Origin: Streptomyces vinaceus
GTDB lineage: Bacteria; Actinomycetota; Actinomycetes; Streptomycetales; Streptomycetaceae
DNA length: 64,000 nucleotides
Direction: 5' to 3'
NCBI RefSeq assembly: GCF_008704935.1
Contig: NZ_CP023692.1
Coordinates: forward strand, 248,001-312,000
Shown here: piece by piece, positions 42,514-50,570 of the stretch
Position numbering within the stretch: position 1 is the first letter of the stretch
Layout of the letters: each line of letters starts with the position of its first letter
The notes under the pieces: generated by a model
What the model was told of the DNA's origin: nothing
The model's input: only the letters and a program-made list of their open reading frames with translations
Databases searched by the model: none
Translations under genes and position numbers: made by a program

Positions 42514-42519
42514 CGCCGG

Positions 42520-43707
42520 TCAGCCCGCGCTCACCAGTGTGTCGACGTCTCCCTTGAGGGTGATCCGGCCGCCCTTGACCTCGCTGAGGTAGATGCCGTT
42601 GCCGGCGAACTCGCCGTTCTCCTTGAACGAGAACTGCCGGGTGAGGCCCTTGTAATCGGCCTTCTTCACCTTCTCCAGGACGGCCTCGCGCCGCACGTCG
42701 CCGCCATCGCCGCCGCCGAGCGCCTTGATCTGCTCGATGATGAGGTTGGTGGCGTCGTAGGACTCGGCGGCGTAGAGGCCGGGCGCGGCCTTGTACTCCG
42801 TCTTGTAGTCCTCGGCGAACTGCTTGGTGCCCGGGTCGACGTTGGCGTCCAGGCACTGGCAGGTCAGCAGCCAGCCCTCGGCCGCGTCGCCGGCCAGCTC
42901 GGTGAACTTCTTGTCGTACGTCCCGTCGCTGGCGATCTTCGGCTTGTCGAAGCCGACGTCCTTGAGCTTCTTGGCGAACGGAGCGGCGTCCGAGTAGAGC
43001 CCGTTGTAGATCAGCGCGTCGGCGCCGGAGTGCTTCACGGCGGTGGCGGCCGCGGTGTAGTCGGGGGTCTTCGACGGGACGCTGGCCTTGACGACCTCGA
43101 CGCCGGCTTCCTTGAGCTGCTTCTCGGCGACCTTGGAAAGACCGACGCCGTACTCGCTCTTGTCGTCGACCACGTAGACCTTCTTGGTCTGGAGCCGCTT
43201 GGTGAAGTACGTGACCATGGCGCCGCCCTGGGCGTTGTCGTTCGGCACGGAACGCACGAAGGAGCGGAAGCCGAGCTCGGGAAGGCTCGGGTTGCTGGCG
43301 TGGGACACGGAGACCAGCCCGGCCTCCGAGTACAGCCGGCCCGAGGCCTTGGCCGCGCCGGAGAAGGCGGGGCCCACGAGACCGAGGACGCTCTCGTCGT
43401 CGATGAGCTTCTGCGCCGCGGCCGGGGACTGGTCAGGGGAGCCGGCGTCGTCGGACGCGGCGTACTCGACGTGGAAGGGCAGATCGCCGCGGGCGTTGGC
43501 CTGCTTGACGGCCAGTTTGACGCCGTTCTCCATGTTCACGCCGATCGCGGAGCTCTCGCCGGTGAGCGGACCCTGGAAACCGATCTTGTAGACCGCCTTT
43601 CCGTCGCTGCCGACGACGGCGGCACCGCCGCCCTTGTTGCAGCCGGTCAGCGCGGTCGCGCCCGTGACGACGAGTGCGGCGAACATGGACAACTTCCTGC
43701 GGTTCAC
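42520..43707 (-). CDS. livK: Branched-chain amino-acid binding lipoprotein LivK
   Basis: A 395-residue substrate-binding lipoprotein. The signal peptide ends in a lipobox (ALTGC, Cys near residue 23). The mature part has the periplasmic-binding fold of the Leu/Ile/Val type: IGFQGPLTGESSAIGVNMENGVKLAV near residue 42, GLVGPAFSGAAKA near 108, and KKVYVVDDKSEYGVGLS near 175. It delivers ligands to LivHM. GTG at 43707 has GGGAG five bases upstream. It opens the operon; the 211 bases upstream hold its promoter, with no clear operator seen. Confidence 0.92.
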   Translation of the reverse strand: MNRRKLSMFAALVVTGATALTGCNKGGGAAVVGSDGKAVYKIGFQGPLTGESSAIGVNMENGVKLAVKQANARGDLPFHVEYAASDDAGSPDQSPAAAQKLIDDESVLGLVGPAFSGAAKASGRLYSEAGLVSVSHASNPSLPELGFRSFVRSVPNDNAQGGAMVTYFTKRLQTKKVYVVDDKSEYGVGLSKVAEKQLKEAGVEVVKASVPSKTPDYTAAATAVKHSGADALIYNGLYSDAAPFAKKLKDVGFDKPKIASDGTYDKKFTELAGDAAEGWLLTCQCLDANVDPGTKQFAEDYKTEYKAAPGLYAAESYDATNLIIEQIKALGGGDGGDVRREAVLEKVKKADYKGLTRQFSFKENGEFAGNGIYLSEVKGGRITLKGDVDTLVSAG

Positions 43708-43918
43708 GTCTGCTCCCTGTGACTGTCCGTGGACGGGATGGATCGACAGGGGTGGCTTGCTCGACCCCCCGAAACCGCACGTGGATGGCGTGCGACTCGG
43801 GCACAGTAGTCAGCGGTGGGCCGGCCGTCCGGGTGCGCCCGCAGACCTGGTCAAGTCCCGGAGAACCGTGTCAGGTCCGGGTCGTGCGAGCGCTGCCGGC
43901 AGCGTGAAGCGTGGTGCG

Positions 43919-44929
43919 TCAGGACGAGGGCCGGTGGAGCCAGGGTGCGCTCGTCGCCCAGAACATCACGTCCGCGCCCAGGCGCCGGCCGCCGAAGTCG
44001 ACGAACTCCTCCTTGGTGTAGGGCTTGCCGGTCGAGGGGTTGGTGTACGCGAAGTCCGGTTCCTGCACCGCCATCGCGACCATCGGCAGCTGCCCGCGGT
44101 ACCGCTCGAAGAACGGGTAGGAGTTCTCCATCTGCGCCTGCCGGTTCGGCAGGACGTCGGGGCCTCCGAGGCCCACTCCGTGGGCCTTGGCGAACTCGAA
44201 GGTCCGCTCCATGTAGCCGTGGTCGTTGTTCCACTCGCCGGGCCAGAAGTTCACGTACTGGATGAACCGCGTGCGCTTGAACACCCGGGCACCGAAGGCC
44301 ATGTTGTCGAGTTCGGCCCGGAAGTACGCCTCGTCGGTGTAGCCGGTGCGGTCCTTGCCCTGATCGACCTGGGTGGCGGTCTCCGGAAGGTTCACGCCCG
44401 CCAGCCGTCCGTCGAACCGGTCGGCCAGTGCCTTGAGCAGGCTCTGGAAGCGCCGGCGCACCTCGGGTACCCACTGGGCGGCGACGGCCCCGGGTTCGCC
44501 GGGGCCCAGGCCGCTCTCGTTCGTGGTCGCCGCGGCGCCACCGGCGTACGCCGGGTCCGTGAGCAGGTAGTTCGGGAGCCGTGTGGGAGCGCTGAAGAAG
44601 CGGTCCTGTACCTGGACGAACAGGTTCTTGTGGCGTGCCCGCACGGCGGTGAGGGCCTCCTCGATCGCGGAGAAGTCGTACCGGCCCTTCTGCGGTTCCA
44701 TCGCCTTCCAGGGCACGACCACTTGCGCCCCGGCGATGTCGGGCCGGTCGAGCAGGGGCTTGACCTCGGTGTCGAAGTCCCCGATCGATGAGTAGAGGTA
44801 CTGGGCCGGGGCCGGGGCCGCGTGCCCCGGGCCGGCGGGAGCCGCCGCGGCCGCCGGCGCGAGCGTGGTGTGTGCGAGGGCCGTGGCCAGGAGTACGCCG
44901 AGCACGGCGGACAGTCGTCGGGTTGTCAT
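43919..44929 (-). CDS. Secreted glycoside-hydrolase-like (TIM-barrel) protein
   Basis: A 336-residue secreted protein with an Ala-rich signal peptide ending near residue 29 (PAAAAAPAG). The mature part looks like a clan-A-type barrel: AGAQVVVPWKAMEPQKGRYDFSAIEEAL near residue 65, RFDGRLAGVNLPETATQV near 165 with a Glu at the expected acid position, NFWPGEWNND near 228, and an AVQEPDF strand near 280. The family could not be named and the substrate is unknown. It is divergent from the CAP protein across 210 bases. Confidence 0.6.
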   Translation of the reverse strand: MTTRRLSAVLGVLLATALAHTTLAPAAAAAPAGPGHAAPAPAQYLYSSIGDFDTEVKPLLDRPDIAGAQVVVPWKAMEPQKGRYDFSAIEEALTAVRARHKNLFVQVQDRFFSAPTRLPNYLLTDPAYAGGAAATTNESGLGPGEPGAVAAQWVPEVRRRFQSLLKALADRFDGRLAGVNLPETATQVDQGKDRTGYTDEAYFRAELDNMAFGARVFKRTRFIQYVNFWPGEWNNDHGYMERTFEFAKAHGVGLGGPDVLPNRQAQMENSYPFFERYRGQLPMVAMAVQEPDFAYTNPSTGKPYTKEEFVDFGGRRLGADVMFWATSAPWLHRPSS

Positions 44930-45139
44930 GGGCGGGGACTGTACGAAGCACCCCTAAGAAGATCATAAGAGCCCTGGATCCCGGTCCGGGCAGGGCGATG
45001 GCCCACTTCGGCCCTTTGCCGATCCTGCGGGCTTCCTTAAGGGAAGTTGAAGAACCCCTCCGGATCGCCCTTTTCGCTGATCACCGGCCTAGGCTCGGAC
45101 GGACTCCCCTCCTTCCCTGCCTGATGAGGTGTTACCGGC

Positions 45140-45997
45140 ATGAGCCGCAGCCGTACTCCCGGACGTCCGTCCCGCGCCGAAGCACGACGGAGCAGGACGG
45201 TGCGCACGCGCATCGTCCTGTCCGTCACGGCAGCCGCCGCGGCGGTGGCGGTCGGCGTCGCGGTGGCCGACTCCGACGGCGCCGCCCGCGGGGGCGGGCA
45301 CACCGACGGCGCTGCCGGACCCGCGTCCGGGTCGGCGAGCGCCGATGCCGCAGCGGCGGCTCCCGCCCCTGTCTCCCCCACCGGCGAGGCCCCGGCCACG
45401 ACGAGCCCGAGCCCGTCCGGTACGCCCGGGGCCGACGCCTCCGCTTCCGCCGCTCCCGCGCAGCCCTCGGCGGCGGAGAGCAGCGTCGCGGCCAAGTCGG
45501 CGTCCGGCCAGTCCGACAAGCCCGCGCGCAAGCCCACGACCACGGGCAGCGGATCCGGCGGGTCGGGTGGTTCCGGTGGATCGGGCGGGTCGGGCGGCTC
45601 CGGCACCGTCGACGCGAACAGCGAGTCCGCCGTCCTCGCCCTGGTCAACAAGGAGCGGGCCGCCGCCGGATGCGGCCCCCTGACCTCGAACGGCAAGCTG
45701 AGCGCGGCCGCCCGGGCCTACAGCGACACCATGGCCCGCAGCGGTGTCATGTCGCACACCGGACCCGACGGGTCCACCATGACCAGCCGGGTGGAGGCCG
45801 CCGGGTACTCGTGGTCCCGCCTGGGCGAGAACATAGCCCGCGGCCAGGCCGACGCCGACGCGGTGATGGACGCGTGGATGAACAGCTCCGGCCACCGGGC
45901 CAACATCCTCAACTGCGCCTTCAAGGAGATCGGCATAGGCGTGCACAAGGGCGACGGCGGCCCGTGGTGGACGCAGGACTTCGGCGCCTCCAAGTAG
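45140..45997 (+). CDS. CAP (SCP/PR-1-like) domain secreted protein
   Basis: A 285-residue protein. A basic N-terminus and one hydrophobic helix (residues 25-42) form a signal peptide or membrane anchor. An Ala/Pro/Ser-rich region and a Gly-Ser repeat linker (about 135-155) follow. The CAP domain (about 160-285) shows LALVNKERAAAGCGPLTSN, HTGPDGSTMTSRVEAAGYSWSRLGENIARGQ, SSGHRANILNCAFKEIGIGV and WWTQDFG, which hold the conserved His and Glu residues. The function of bacterial CAP proteins is poorly known; the linker suggests cell-wall spanning. Confidence 0.88.
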   Translation: MSRSRTPGRPSRAEARRSRTVRTRIVLSVTAAAAAVAVGVAVADSDGAARGGGHTDGAAGPASGSASADAAAAAPAPVSPTGEAPATTSPSPSGTPGADASASAAPAQPSAAESSVAAKSASGQSDKPARKPTTTGSGSGGSGGSGGSGGSGGSGTVDANSESAVLALVNKERAAAGCGPLTSNGKLSAAARAYSDTMARSGVMSHTGPDGSTMTSRVEAAGYSWSRLGENIARGQADADAVMDAWMNSSGHRANILNCAFKEIGIGVHKGDGGPWWTQDFGASK

Positions 45998-46203
45998 CCG
46001 GCCCGCACAGCCCCGGCCCGGCGCCGGCGCCGCGCCCCCACGTCCTCCGCACCCGCCCCCATGTCCTCCGCACCCGTCCACGGGTCCGGAGGACGTCGGC
46101 GTTCGCCGGCCCGGGCCTCCGTACCGGTCCCTGCGGAACCCCCGCTTCCGTGGAAGGGGGGAGCCGGTGACGGGCCGCTCGGCGCGTCCGTCACTATGGG
46201 GCC

Positions 46204-46764
46204 GTGCCCCGACTCCCCCGGTACCTGCTCATATGGCTGTCGTGCACGGCCGCCAGCGTGACCGCCGTGCTCGCCACGGTCCAGTTCGTGGTCGGCTCGA
46301 CCCGGCACACGCCCCCGGTCGCACGCTCCGCCCCGACGGTCATCGAGACGCCGCCCGCATGGCAGGCGGGCACTCCGGCGCCGAGTACGGCCTCCCCGAG
46401 CGCGTCCGCGAGCCCCTCCCCCTCGCCCTCGCAGCGGCCGTCCCCCTCGGCCGCGTCCCCCACCCCCGCCAAGGCCTCGGCGGGAGCCCCCCGCACCAAC
46501 ACCTCGAAGAGTGCCCTGGACTGCGCGGAGGGCGGGGCCGGCCTGTACACGGTCCCCTCCCAGGGCGGCAAGGTCACCGTGCGGTACGGGAGCCGCGGCG
46601 TGTGCCTGATCTCCGCGGTCCCGGACCGCGGCTTCAAGACCAGCACGTCGCAGACCGCGGACGACACCCTCACGGTCACGTTCACCAGCGCCGACCACCG
46701 GTCGGTCGTGACGGCCACGATCGAGCCCTCGGCGAGGGCCAGTGTCCGCGAATCCTCGCTCTGA
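46204..46764 (+). CDS. Membrane-anchored secreted protein of unknown function
   Basis: A 186-residue protein with an N-terminal hydrophobic helix (YLLIWLSCTAASVTAVLATVQFVV) and a Pro/Ser-rich spacer of about 60 residues. A C-terminal beta-rich part contains two Cys (LDCAEGG...RGVCLIS) that could form a disulfide. No family was recognised. It lies between the CAP protein and the thiol-redox module on the same strand, so folding by that module is conceivable but unproven. Confidence 0.6.
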   Translation: MPRLPRYLLIWLSCTAASVTAVLATVQFVVGSTRHTPPVARSAPTVIETPPAWQAGTPAPSTASPSASASPSPSPSQRPSPSAASPTPAKASAGAPRTNTSKSALDCAEGGAGLYTVPSQGGKVTVRYGSRGVCLISAVPDRGFKTSTSQTADDTLTVTFTSADHRSVVTATIEPSARASVRESSL

Positions 46765-47005
46765 GCCCTGACTCCCCGCCTGCGCAACGCACTCCGGCGA
46801 AGCGGAAGCTGAGCTGTTCCTTAGGGCATCCTCAAGATCCGGCCGAGCCGGTTCCGGTGGCCCCGAGCGGTCCTATGCTCGCCTCAGCCGAGCGGCCTTC
46901 GGCACCGGGGAACCACCCCGGTCATCCGTCGGGCCGCCGGTTTCACCGAACCGGGGGGCGTCCGCCCTTCCCGCATTCCGATCCGTGTCCTGGGGTGTCT
47001 TCGCC

Positions 47006-47779
47006 ATGAGTTCTCGCATGCTCCGACCCGTCCGCGCCGACCGCCGTACGCAGCCCCCCGGCGCCGGCGCCCCCCGCGGGATACGGCTGCCGCTGGTCGC
47101 CGCGGCCGTGGTCGCGGCGGGGCTGACCGCCGCCTGCGGCCCTTCCACCGAGCCCGTCGGTTCCGCCGCGCCCTCCTCGGCCTCCGCGGCCTCCGCGTCC
47201 CCGGAGCCCTCCGCCACCGGGTCCGCCACCGCTTCACCCGAGGCATCCCCGACCGTGACCGCGTCCGCCTCGGCCTCCGCGTCCACCACCCCCCGGTCCG
47301 CCTCGTCCCCCGCCGGCGCCGGGTCCGGCGCCGCCGGTACGCCGGCCAAGTCCTCCCGTACGCCTGCCGCTGCCCAGCCGGCCGCCGTACCGGGGCCCGG
47401 GTACGACAGTTCGGCCGACGCGCAGAAGCTCGTCGACGCGGCGCTGCGCACGGCCAAGTCCGAGGGCCGGATGGTGCTGCTCGACTTCGGGGCGAACTGG
47501 TGCGGCAACTGCAAGGCGGCCGACAAGGTGTTCGGCCAGCCCCAGACGGCCGCCCTCCTCGGGAAGTCCTACCAGCTCGTCAAGATCGACATCGGCGGCA
47601 ACAGCTCCGCCAACTCCGCGCTCCTGCGCAAGTACAGCCCGTCCGGCGGCACCTACACGATGCCCGTGCTGGTCGTCGTCACCCCGTCGGGCACCGTGCG
47701 CACCGACACCCACGTCACCGGCAACCCGTCCCTGACCGCGGAGGGCATCAACTCCTTCCTGCGCCAGTGGGCGTCATGA
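47006..47779 (+). CDS. Thioredoxin-fold lipoprotein (DsbD gamma-like)
   Basis: A 257-residue exported protein with a basic N-terminus and a hydrophobic segment ending in a lipobox-like LTAACG near residue 42. A Ser/Ala-rich linker of about 80 residues follows. The thioredoxin domain has VLLDFGANWCGNCKAADKVF near residue 158, where WCGNC is the redox pair. The FGANWCxxCK form is typical of the C-terminal (gamma) domain of DsbD. ATG 47006 is preferred over GTG 46985 because the charged start of the signal sequence begins there. ATGA overlap with the TlpA-like gene. Confidence 0.78.
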   Translation: MSSRMLRPVRADRRTQPPGAGAPRGIRLPLVAAAVVAAGLTAACGPSTEPVGSAAPSSASAASASPEPSATGSATASPEASPTVTASASASASTTPRSASSPAGAGSGAAGTPAKSSRTPAAAQPAAVPGPGYDSSADAQKLVDAALRTAKSEGRMVLLDFGANWCGNCKAADKVFGQPQTAALLGKSYQLVKIDIGGNSSANSALLRKYSPSGGTYTMPVLVVVTPSGTVRTDTHVTGNPSLTAEGINSFLRQWAS

Positions 47780-48402
47780 GACGAAGGGTCCGCAGGTACG
47801 CCCTCGTCCCGGCCGGGGCCGGGCTCGCGGTGGCGGCCGCCCTCGTCCTCGCGGGCATCGCCACCCACAGCGGCGGATCCGGGACACCGGACGGGCGGGC
47901 GGGCGCCGCCGTGGGAACCGCTGCCGGGGCCGCGGCCGGAACCTCGGTCATGGACCCGGCCTCCCGGCCCGACGCGCCCGTACTGGCCGGTGAGGACCTG
48001 GACGGCAACGCGGTCAGCCTCGCCGGGCTCCGGGGCCAGGTCGTCGTCCTCAACGTCTGGGGTTCCTGGTGCGGGCCGTGCCGTGCGGAAGCCGACGACC
48101 TGGAGCGGCTCAGCCGCCGCACCCGGAGCGAGGGGGTCCGGTTCCTCGGGATCAACACGCGCGACCGGGACCCGGCCGCCGCCCGGTCCTTCGTACGCGC
48201 CCACGCCCTGAGCTTCCCCAGCCTCCCCGACCCCACCGGCGCACTGCTGCTCCGCTTCCCGCCCGCGCTGCTCAACCCGCAGGCGGTCCCCGCGACCCTG
48301 GTGATCGACCGCCGCGGACGCATCGCCGCGAGCATCGGGGGCGCCGTCACCGAGGAGCAGCTGCGGCCCGTACTCGCGCACGTGGCGCGGGAGGAGTCAT
48401 GA
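47776..48402 (+). CDS. TlpA/ResA-like membrane-anchored thiol-disulfide reductase
   Basis: A 208-residue protein with an N-terminal signal anchor (ALVPAGAGLAVAAALVLAGI). The thioredoxin-like domain has VVVLNVWGSWCGPCRAEADDLERL near residue 95, FLGINTRDRDPAAARSFV near 125 and PATLVIDRRGRIAASIGG near 173, the TlpA/ResA arrangement. It reduces disulfides outside the membrane, for example in cytochrome c maturation or protein folding. It overlaps both neighbours by ATGA, so the three redox genes are one translational unit. Confidence 0.87.
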   Translation: MRRRVRRYALVPAGAGLAVAAALVLAGIATHSGGSGTPDGRAGAAVGTAAGAAAGTSVMDPASRPDAPVLAGEDLDGNAVSLAGLRGQVVVLNVWGSWCGPCRAEADDLERLSRRTRSEGVRFLGINTRDRDPAAARSFVRAHALSFPSLPDPTGALLLRFPPALLNPQAVPATLVIDRRGRIAASIGGAVTEEQLRPVLAHVAREES

Positions 48403-49166
48403 CGCTCGCGGCCGCGGCGGACGCCACCTCCCTCGTCAACGGAACGCTCCTGATCGCGGCCCCGGTGGCGCTCGTCGCGGGACTCGTCTCCTTCCTCTCT
48501 CCGTGCGTGCTGCCGCTCGTTCCGGGCTACCTCAGCTACGTCACCAGCCTGTCGGTCTCCGACCTGGCGGACGCGCGGGAAGGGCACCGCGGTCGCACGG
48601 CGACGGGAGCCCTGCTGTTCGTCCTGGGCTTCACGGCGGTCCTGGTGTCCGGAGGCGCCCTGTTCGGCCACTTCGGCCGCGTCCTGCTGGCCCATCAGGA
48701 AGTGATCACCCAGGGGATCGGCGGGTTCACCGTACTGATGGGGTTGTCGTTCATGGGGTTCCTGCCGGGCTTCGCGCAGCGGGAGTTCCGCAGCCACCGG
48801 CGGCCCGCGCTGGGGCTCGCCGGGGCCCCGGTGCTGGGAGCGGTCTTCGCGGTGGGCTGGACCCCCTGCATCGGCCCGACGCTGGCCGCCGTCCAGGCGC
48901 TGGCCTGGACCGAGGCGAGCGCGGGCCGCGGCGCCCTGCTCATGGCCGCCTACTGCCTCGGGCTGGGCCTGCCGTTCGTCGTCGCCGCGCTGGCCTTCCG
49001 CCGCGCCCTGGACGCCTTCGGCCTGGTCAAACGCCACTACCCGTGGGTACTGCGGACCGGTGGAGGTCTGCTCGTCCTCGTCGGCGTACTGCTGGCCACC
49101 GGGGTGTGGAACGACCTCGTGTACACGCTCCAGTTGTGGAGCGCGGGATCCACCGCGGCCCTCTAG
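48399..49166 (+). CDS. ccdA: CcdA-type cytochrome c biogenesis / thiol electron-transfer membrane protein
   Basis: A 255-residue membrane protein with six helices. VSFLSPCVLPLVPGYLSYVTSL in helix 1 and VGWTPCIGPTLAAVQALA in helix 4 hold the two redox Cys of the CcdA/DsbD-beta family. It passes electrons from cytoplasmic thioredoxin to extracytoplasmic thiol proteins. The start overlaps the TlpA-like stop by ATGA, with GAGGAG next to it. This is the membrane core of the split DsbD-like module. Confidence 0.9.
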   Translation: MTLAAAADATSLVNGTLLIAAPVALVAGLVSFLSPCVLPLVPGYLSYVTSLSVSDLADAREGHRGRTATGALLFVLGFTAVLVSGGALFGHFGRVLLAHQEVITQGIGGFTVLMGLSFMGFLPGFAQREFRSHRRPALGLAGAPVLGAVFAVGWTPCIGPTLAAVQALAWTEASAGRGALLMAAYCLGLGLPFVVAALAFRRALDAFGLVKRHYPWVLRTGGGLLVLVGVLLATGVWNDLVYTLQLWSAGSTAAL

Positions 49167-49226
49167 AGCCCGTCCGGCCCGCTCCCCCCTGAAGACGGAC
49201 AGAAACAAGGAGATACAGGAACACAC

Positions 49227-49793
49227 ATGAACGCATCGCAGCACATACGGCGTTCCCGGACGGTCCGGGTCTCGGCCGCCCTCCTGTCCGCCGCCGCCCT
49301 CGCCGCGTGCGGCGGTCAGCAGGCCGGGGGCACCCAGCACCCCGCACCCACGACGAGTTTCACCGAGCAGGGGGTCACGGTCACCCTCACGGTGTCCGAC
49401 TGGCACGCATCGGCGGGCACGCTCTCCGCGGTCTTCACACCCGAGCGCAAGGGTTTCCACCTCTACAGCACCGATCTGCCGCCCGGTGGCGTCGAGGGGG
49501 TGGGCCGACCGACGGCCATGGCGGTCAGCGGGGCCGTCAAGGCGGACGGCAGGCTGACCGCCACCGCGGAGGTACGGTCGATCACCGTGCCCGGCGTCGA
49601 AACCCCGCTGCCCGTCTACCCGGACGGCCCGGTCACCACCACGCTGCCCGTACGCGCCGACGGGGACGGGGACGCGACGGCCCTGATCGGTTACGCGAGC
49701 TGCAGCATGCAGGACGGCTGTACCATTCCGGTCTCCGACCACCCGGTGCACCTGCACGTCACCGGCGCCCGCGTGACGTTCGGCCCCCACTAG
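49227..49793 (+). CDS. Lipoprotein with DsbD-alpha-like domain
   Basis: A 188-residue lipoprotein with lipobox LAACGG (Cys near residue 28). The mature part is beta-rich: VTVTLTVSDWHASAGTLSAVFTPERKGFHLYSTDLPPGG, then a strand region and IGYASCSMQDGCTIPVSD near residue 157. The last segment carries a Cys pair placed like the YQGCxxxGxCYPP site of the N-terminal (alpha) domain of DsbD. A strong AAGGAG lies before the ATG, 60 bases after ccdA. With the three genes before it, all DsbD domains are present as separate proteins. Confidence 0.65.
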   Translation: MNASQHIRRSRTVRVSAALLSAAALAACGGQQAGGTQHPAPTTSFTEQGVTVTLTVSDWHASAGTLSAVFTPERKGFHLYSTDLPPGGVEGVGRPTAMAVSGAVKADGRLTATAEVRSITVPGVETPLPVYPDGPVTTTLPVRADGDGDATALIGYASCSMQDGCTIPVSDHPVHLHVTGARVTFGPH

Positions 49794-49829
49794 GGGGTGT
49801 CCCCAGCACCCGACCCTAAGGTGTCCCCC

Positions 49830-50570
49830 ATGCCCAGCGTCCTGGTCGTGGAAGACGACCCCAGCATCCGCCAGTCACTGATCGAGGTCCTGACGGAACA
49901 CGGGTATGCCGTGCGCAGCTCGGCCGACGGGTTCGGAGCCCTGCGGGAGGTCACCCAGACTCCCCTCGACGCGGTGGTCCTCGACCTGGGCCTGCCCGAC
50001 CTGGACGGAGGAGACGCGCTGCGCATGATCCGGGGCATCTCCTCCGTACCCGTGCTGGTGGCCACCGCCCGCGACGACGAGCGGGAAATCATCAGCCTCC
50101 TCAACGCGGGCGCCGACGACTACCTGGTCAAACCGTTCTCCGGCGGTCAGCTCGTCGCGCGCCTCTCCGCCGTCCTGCGGCGCACCACCCACGTGCCCGC
50201 CACCGGACCCGCTCCGGGAACGCGCGGAGCGCCGGCGGCACGCGCCGCCCCGACGGCCGACGCACTGCACCCCACCACCGTGGGTGAACTCGCGGTGGAC
50301 CCGGGCGCGCGCACCGCGTACCTGGCCGGCGTGGAGCTGCGCCTCACCCGGCGGGAGTTCGACCTGCTCGCCTTCCTCGCCCGCCACCCCGGCCAGGTCG
50401 TCTCCAAACGCCGTCTGCTGACCGAGGTCTGGCGCGAGCCGTACGTCGACGACCAGACCGTTGACGTCCACCTGTCGTCCCTGCGCCGCAAGCTGGGCGA
50501 GCGGGCGGCGGCCCCGCGCTACCTGCTGACCGTGCGCGGGGTCGGCATCAAACTGGTGGCACCCCGTTGA
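49830..50570 (+). CDS. OmpR-family response regulator
   Basis: A 246-residue regulator. The receiver domain (1-115) has MPSVLVVEDDPSIRQSL, the phospho-acceptor Asp in DAVVLDLGLPDLDG, and Lys in LVKPF. After an Ala/Pro-rich linker of about 30 residues comes the winged-helix domain (about 150-246, ELRLTRREFDLLAFLARHPGQVVSKRRLLTEVW...VDVHLSSLRRKLGE). ATG at 49830 is the conserved receiver start. Its stop overlaps the kinase start as TTGA. The position just after a thiol-redox module suggests a link to envelope stress; this is inference. Confidence 0.92.
   Translation: MPSVLVVEDDPSIRQSLIEVLTEHGYAVRSSADGFGALREVTQTPLDAVVLDLGLPDLDGGDALRMIRGISSVPVLVATARDDEREIISLLNAGADDYLVKPFSGGQLVARLSAVLRRTTHVPATGPAPGTRGAPAARAAPTADALHPTTVGELAVDPGARTAYLAGVELRLTRREFDLLAFLARHPGQVVSKRRLLTEVWREPYVDDQTVDVHLSSLRRKLGERAAAPRYLLTVRGVGIKLVAPR

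Noticed and set aside
45540..45605. Short GC-rich tandem repeats
   Set aside because: They encode the Gly-Ser linker of the CAP protein and need no other explanation.
46985..47005. GTG at 46985 as start of the thioredoxin lipoprotein
   Set aside because: It would add seven residues before the charged start of the signal sequence; ATG 47006 gives a normal lipoprotein signal.
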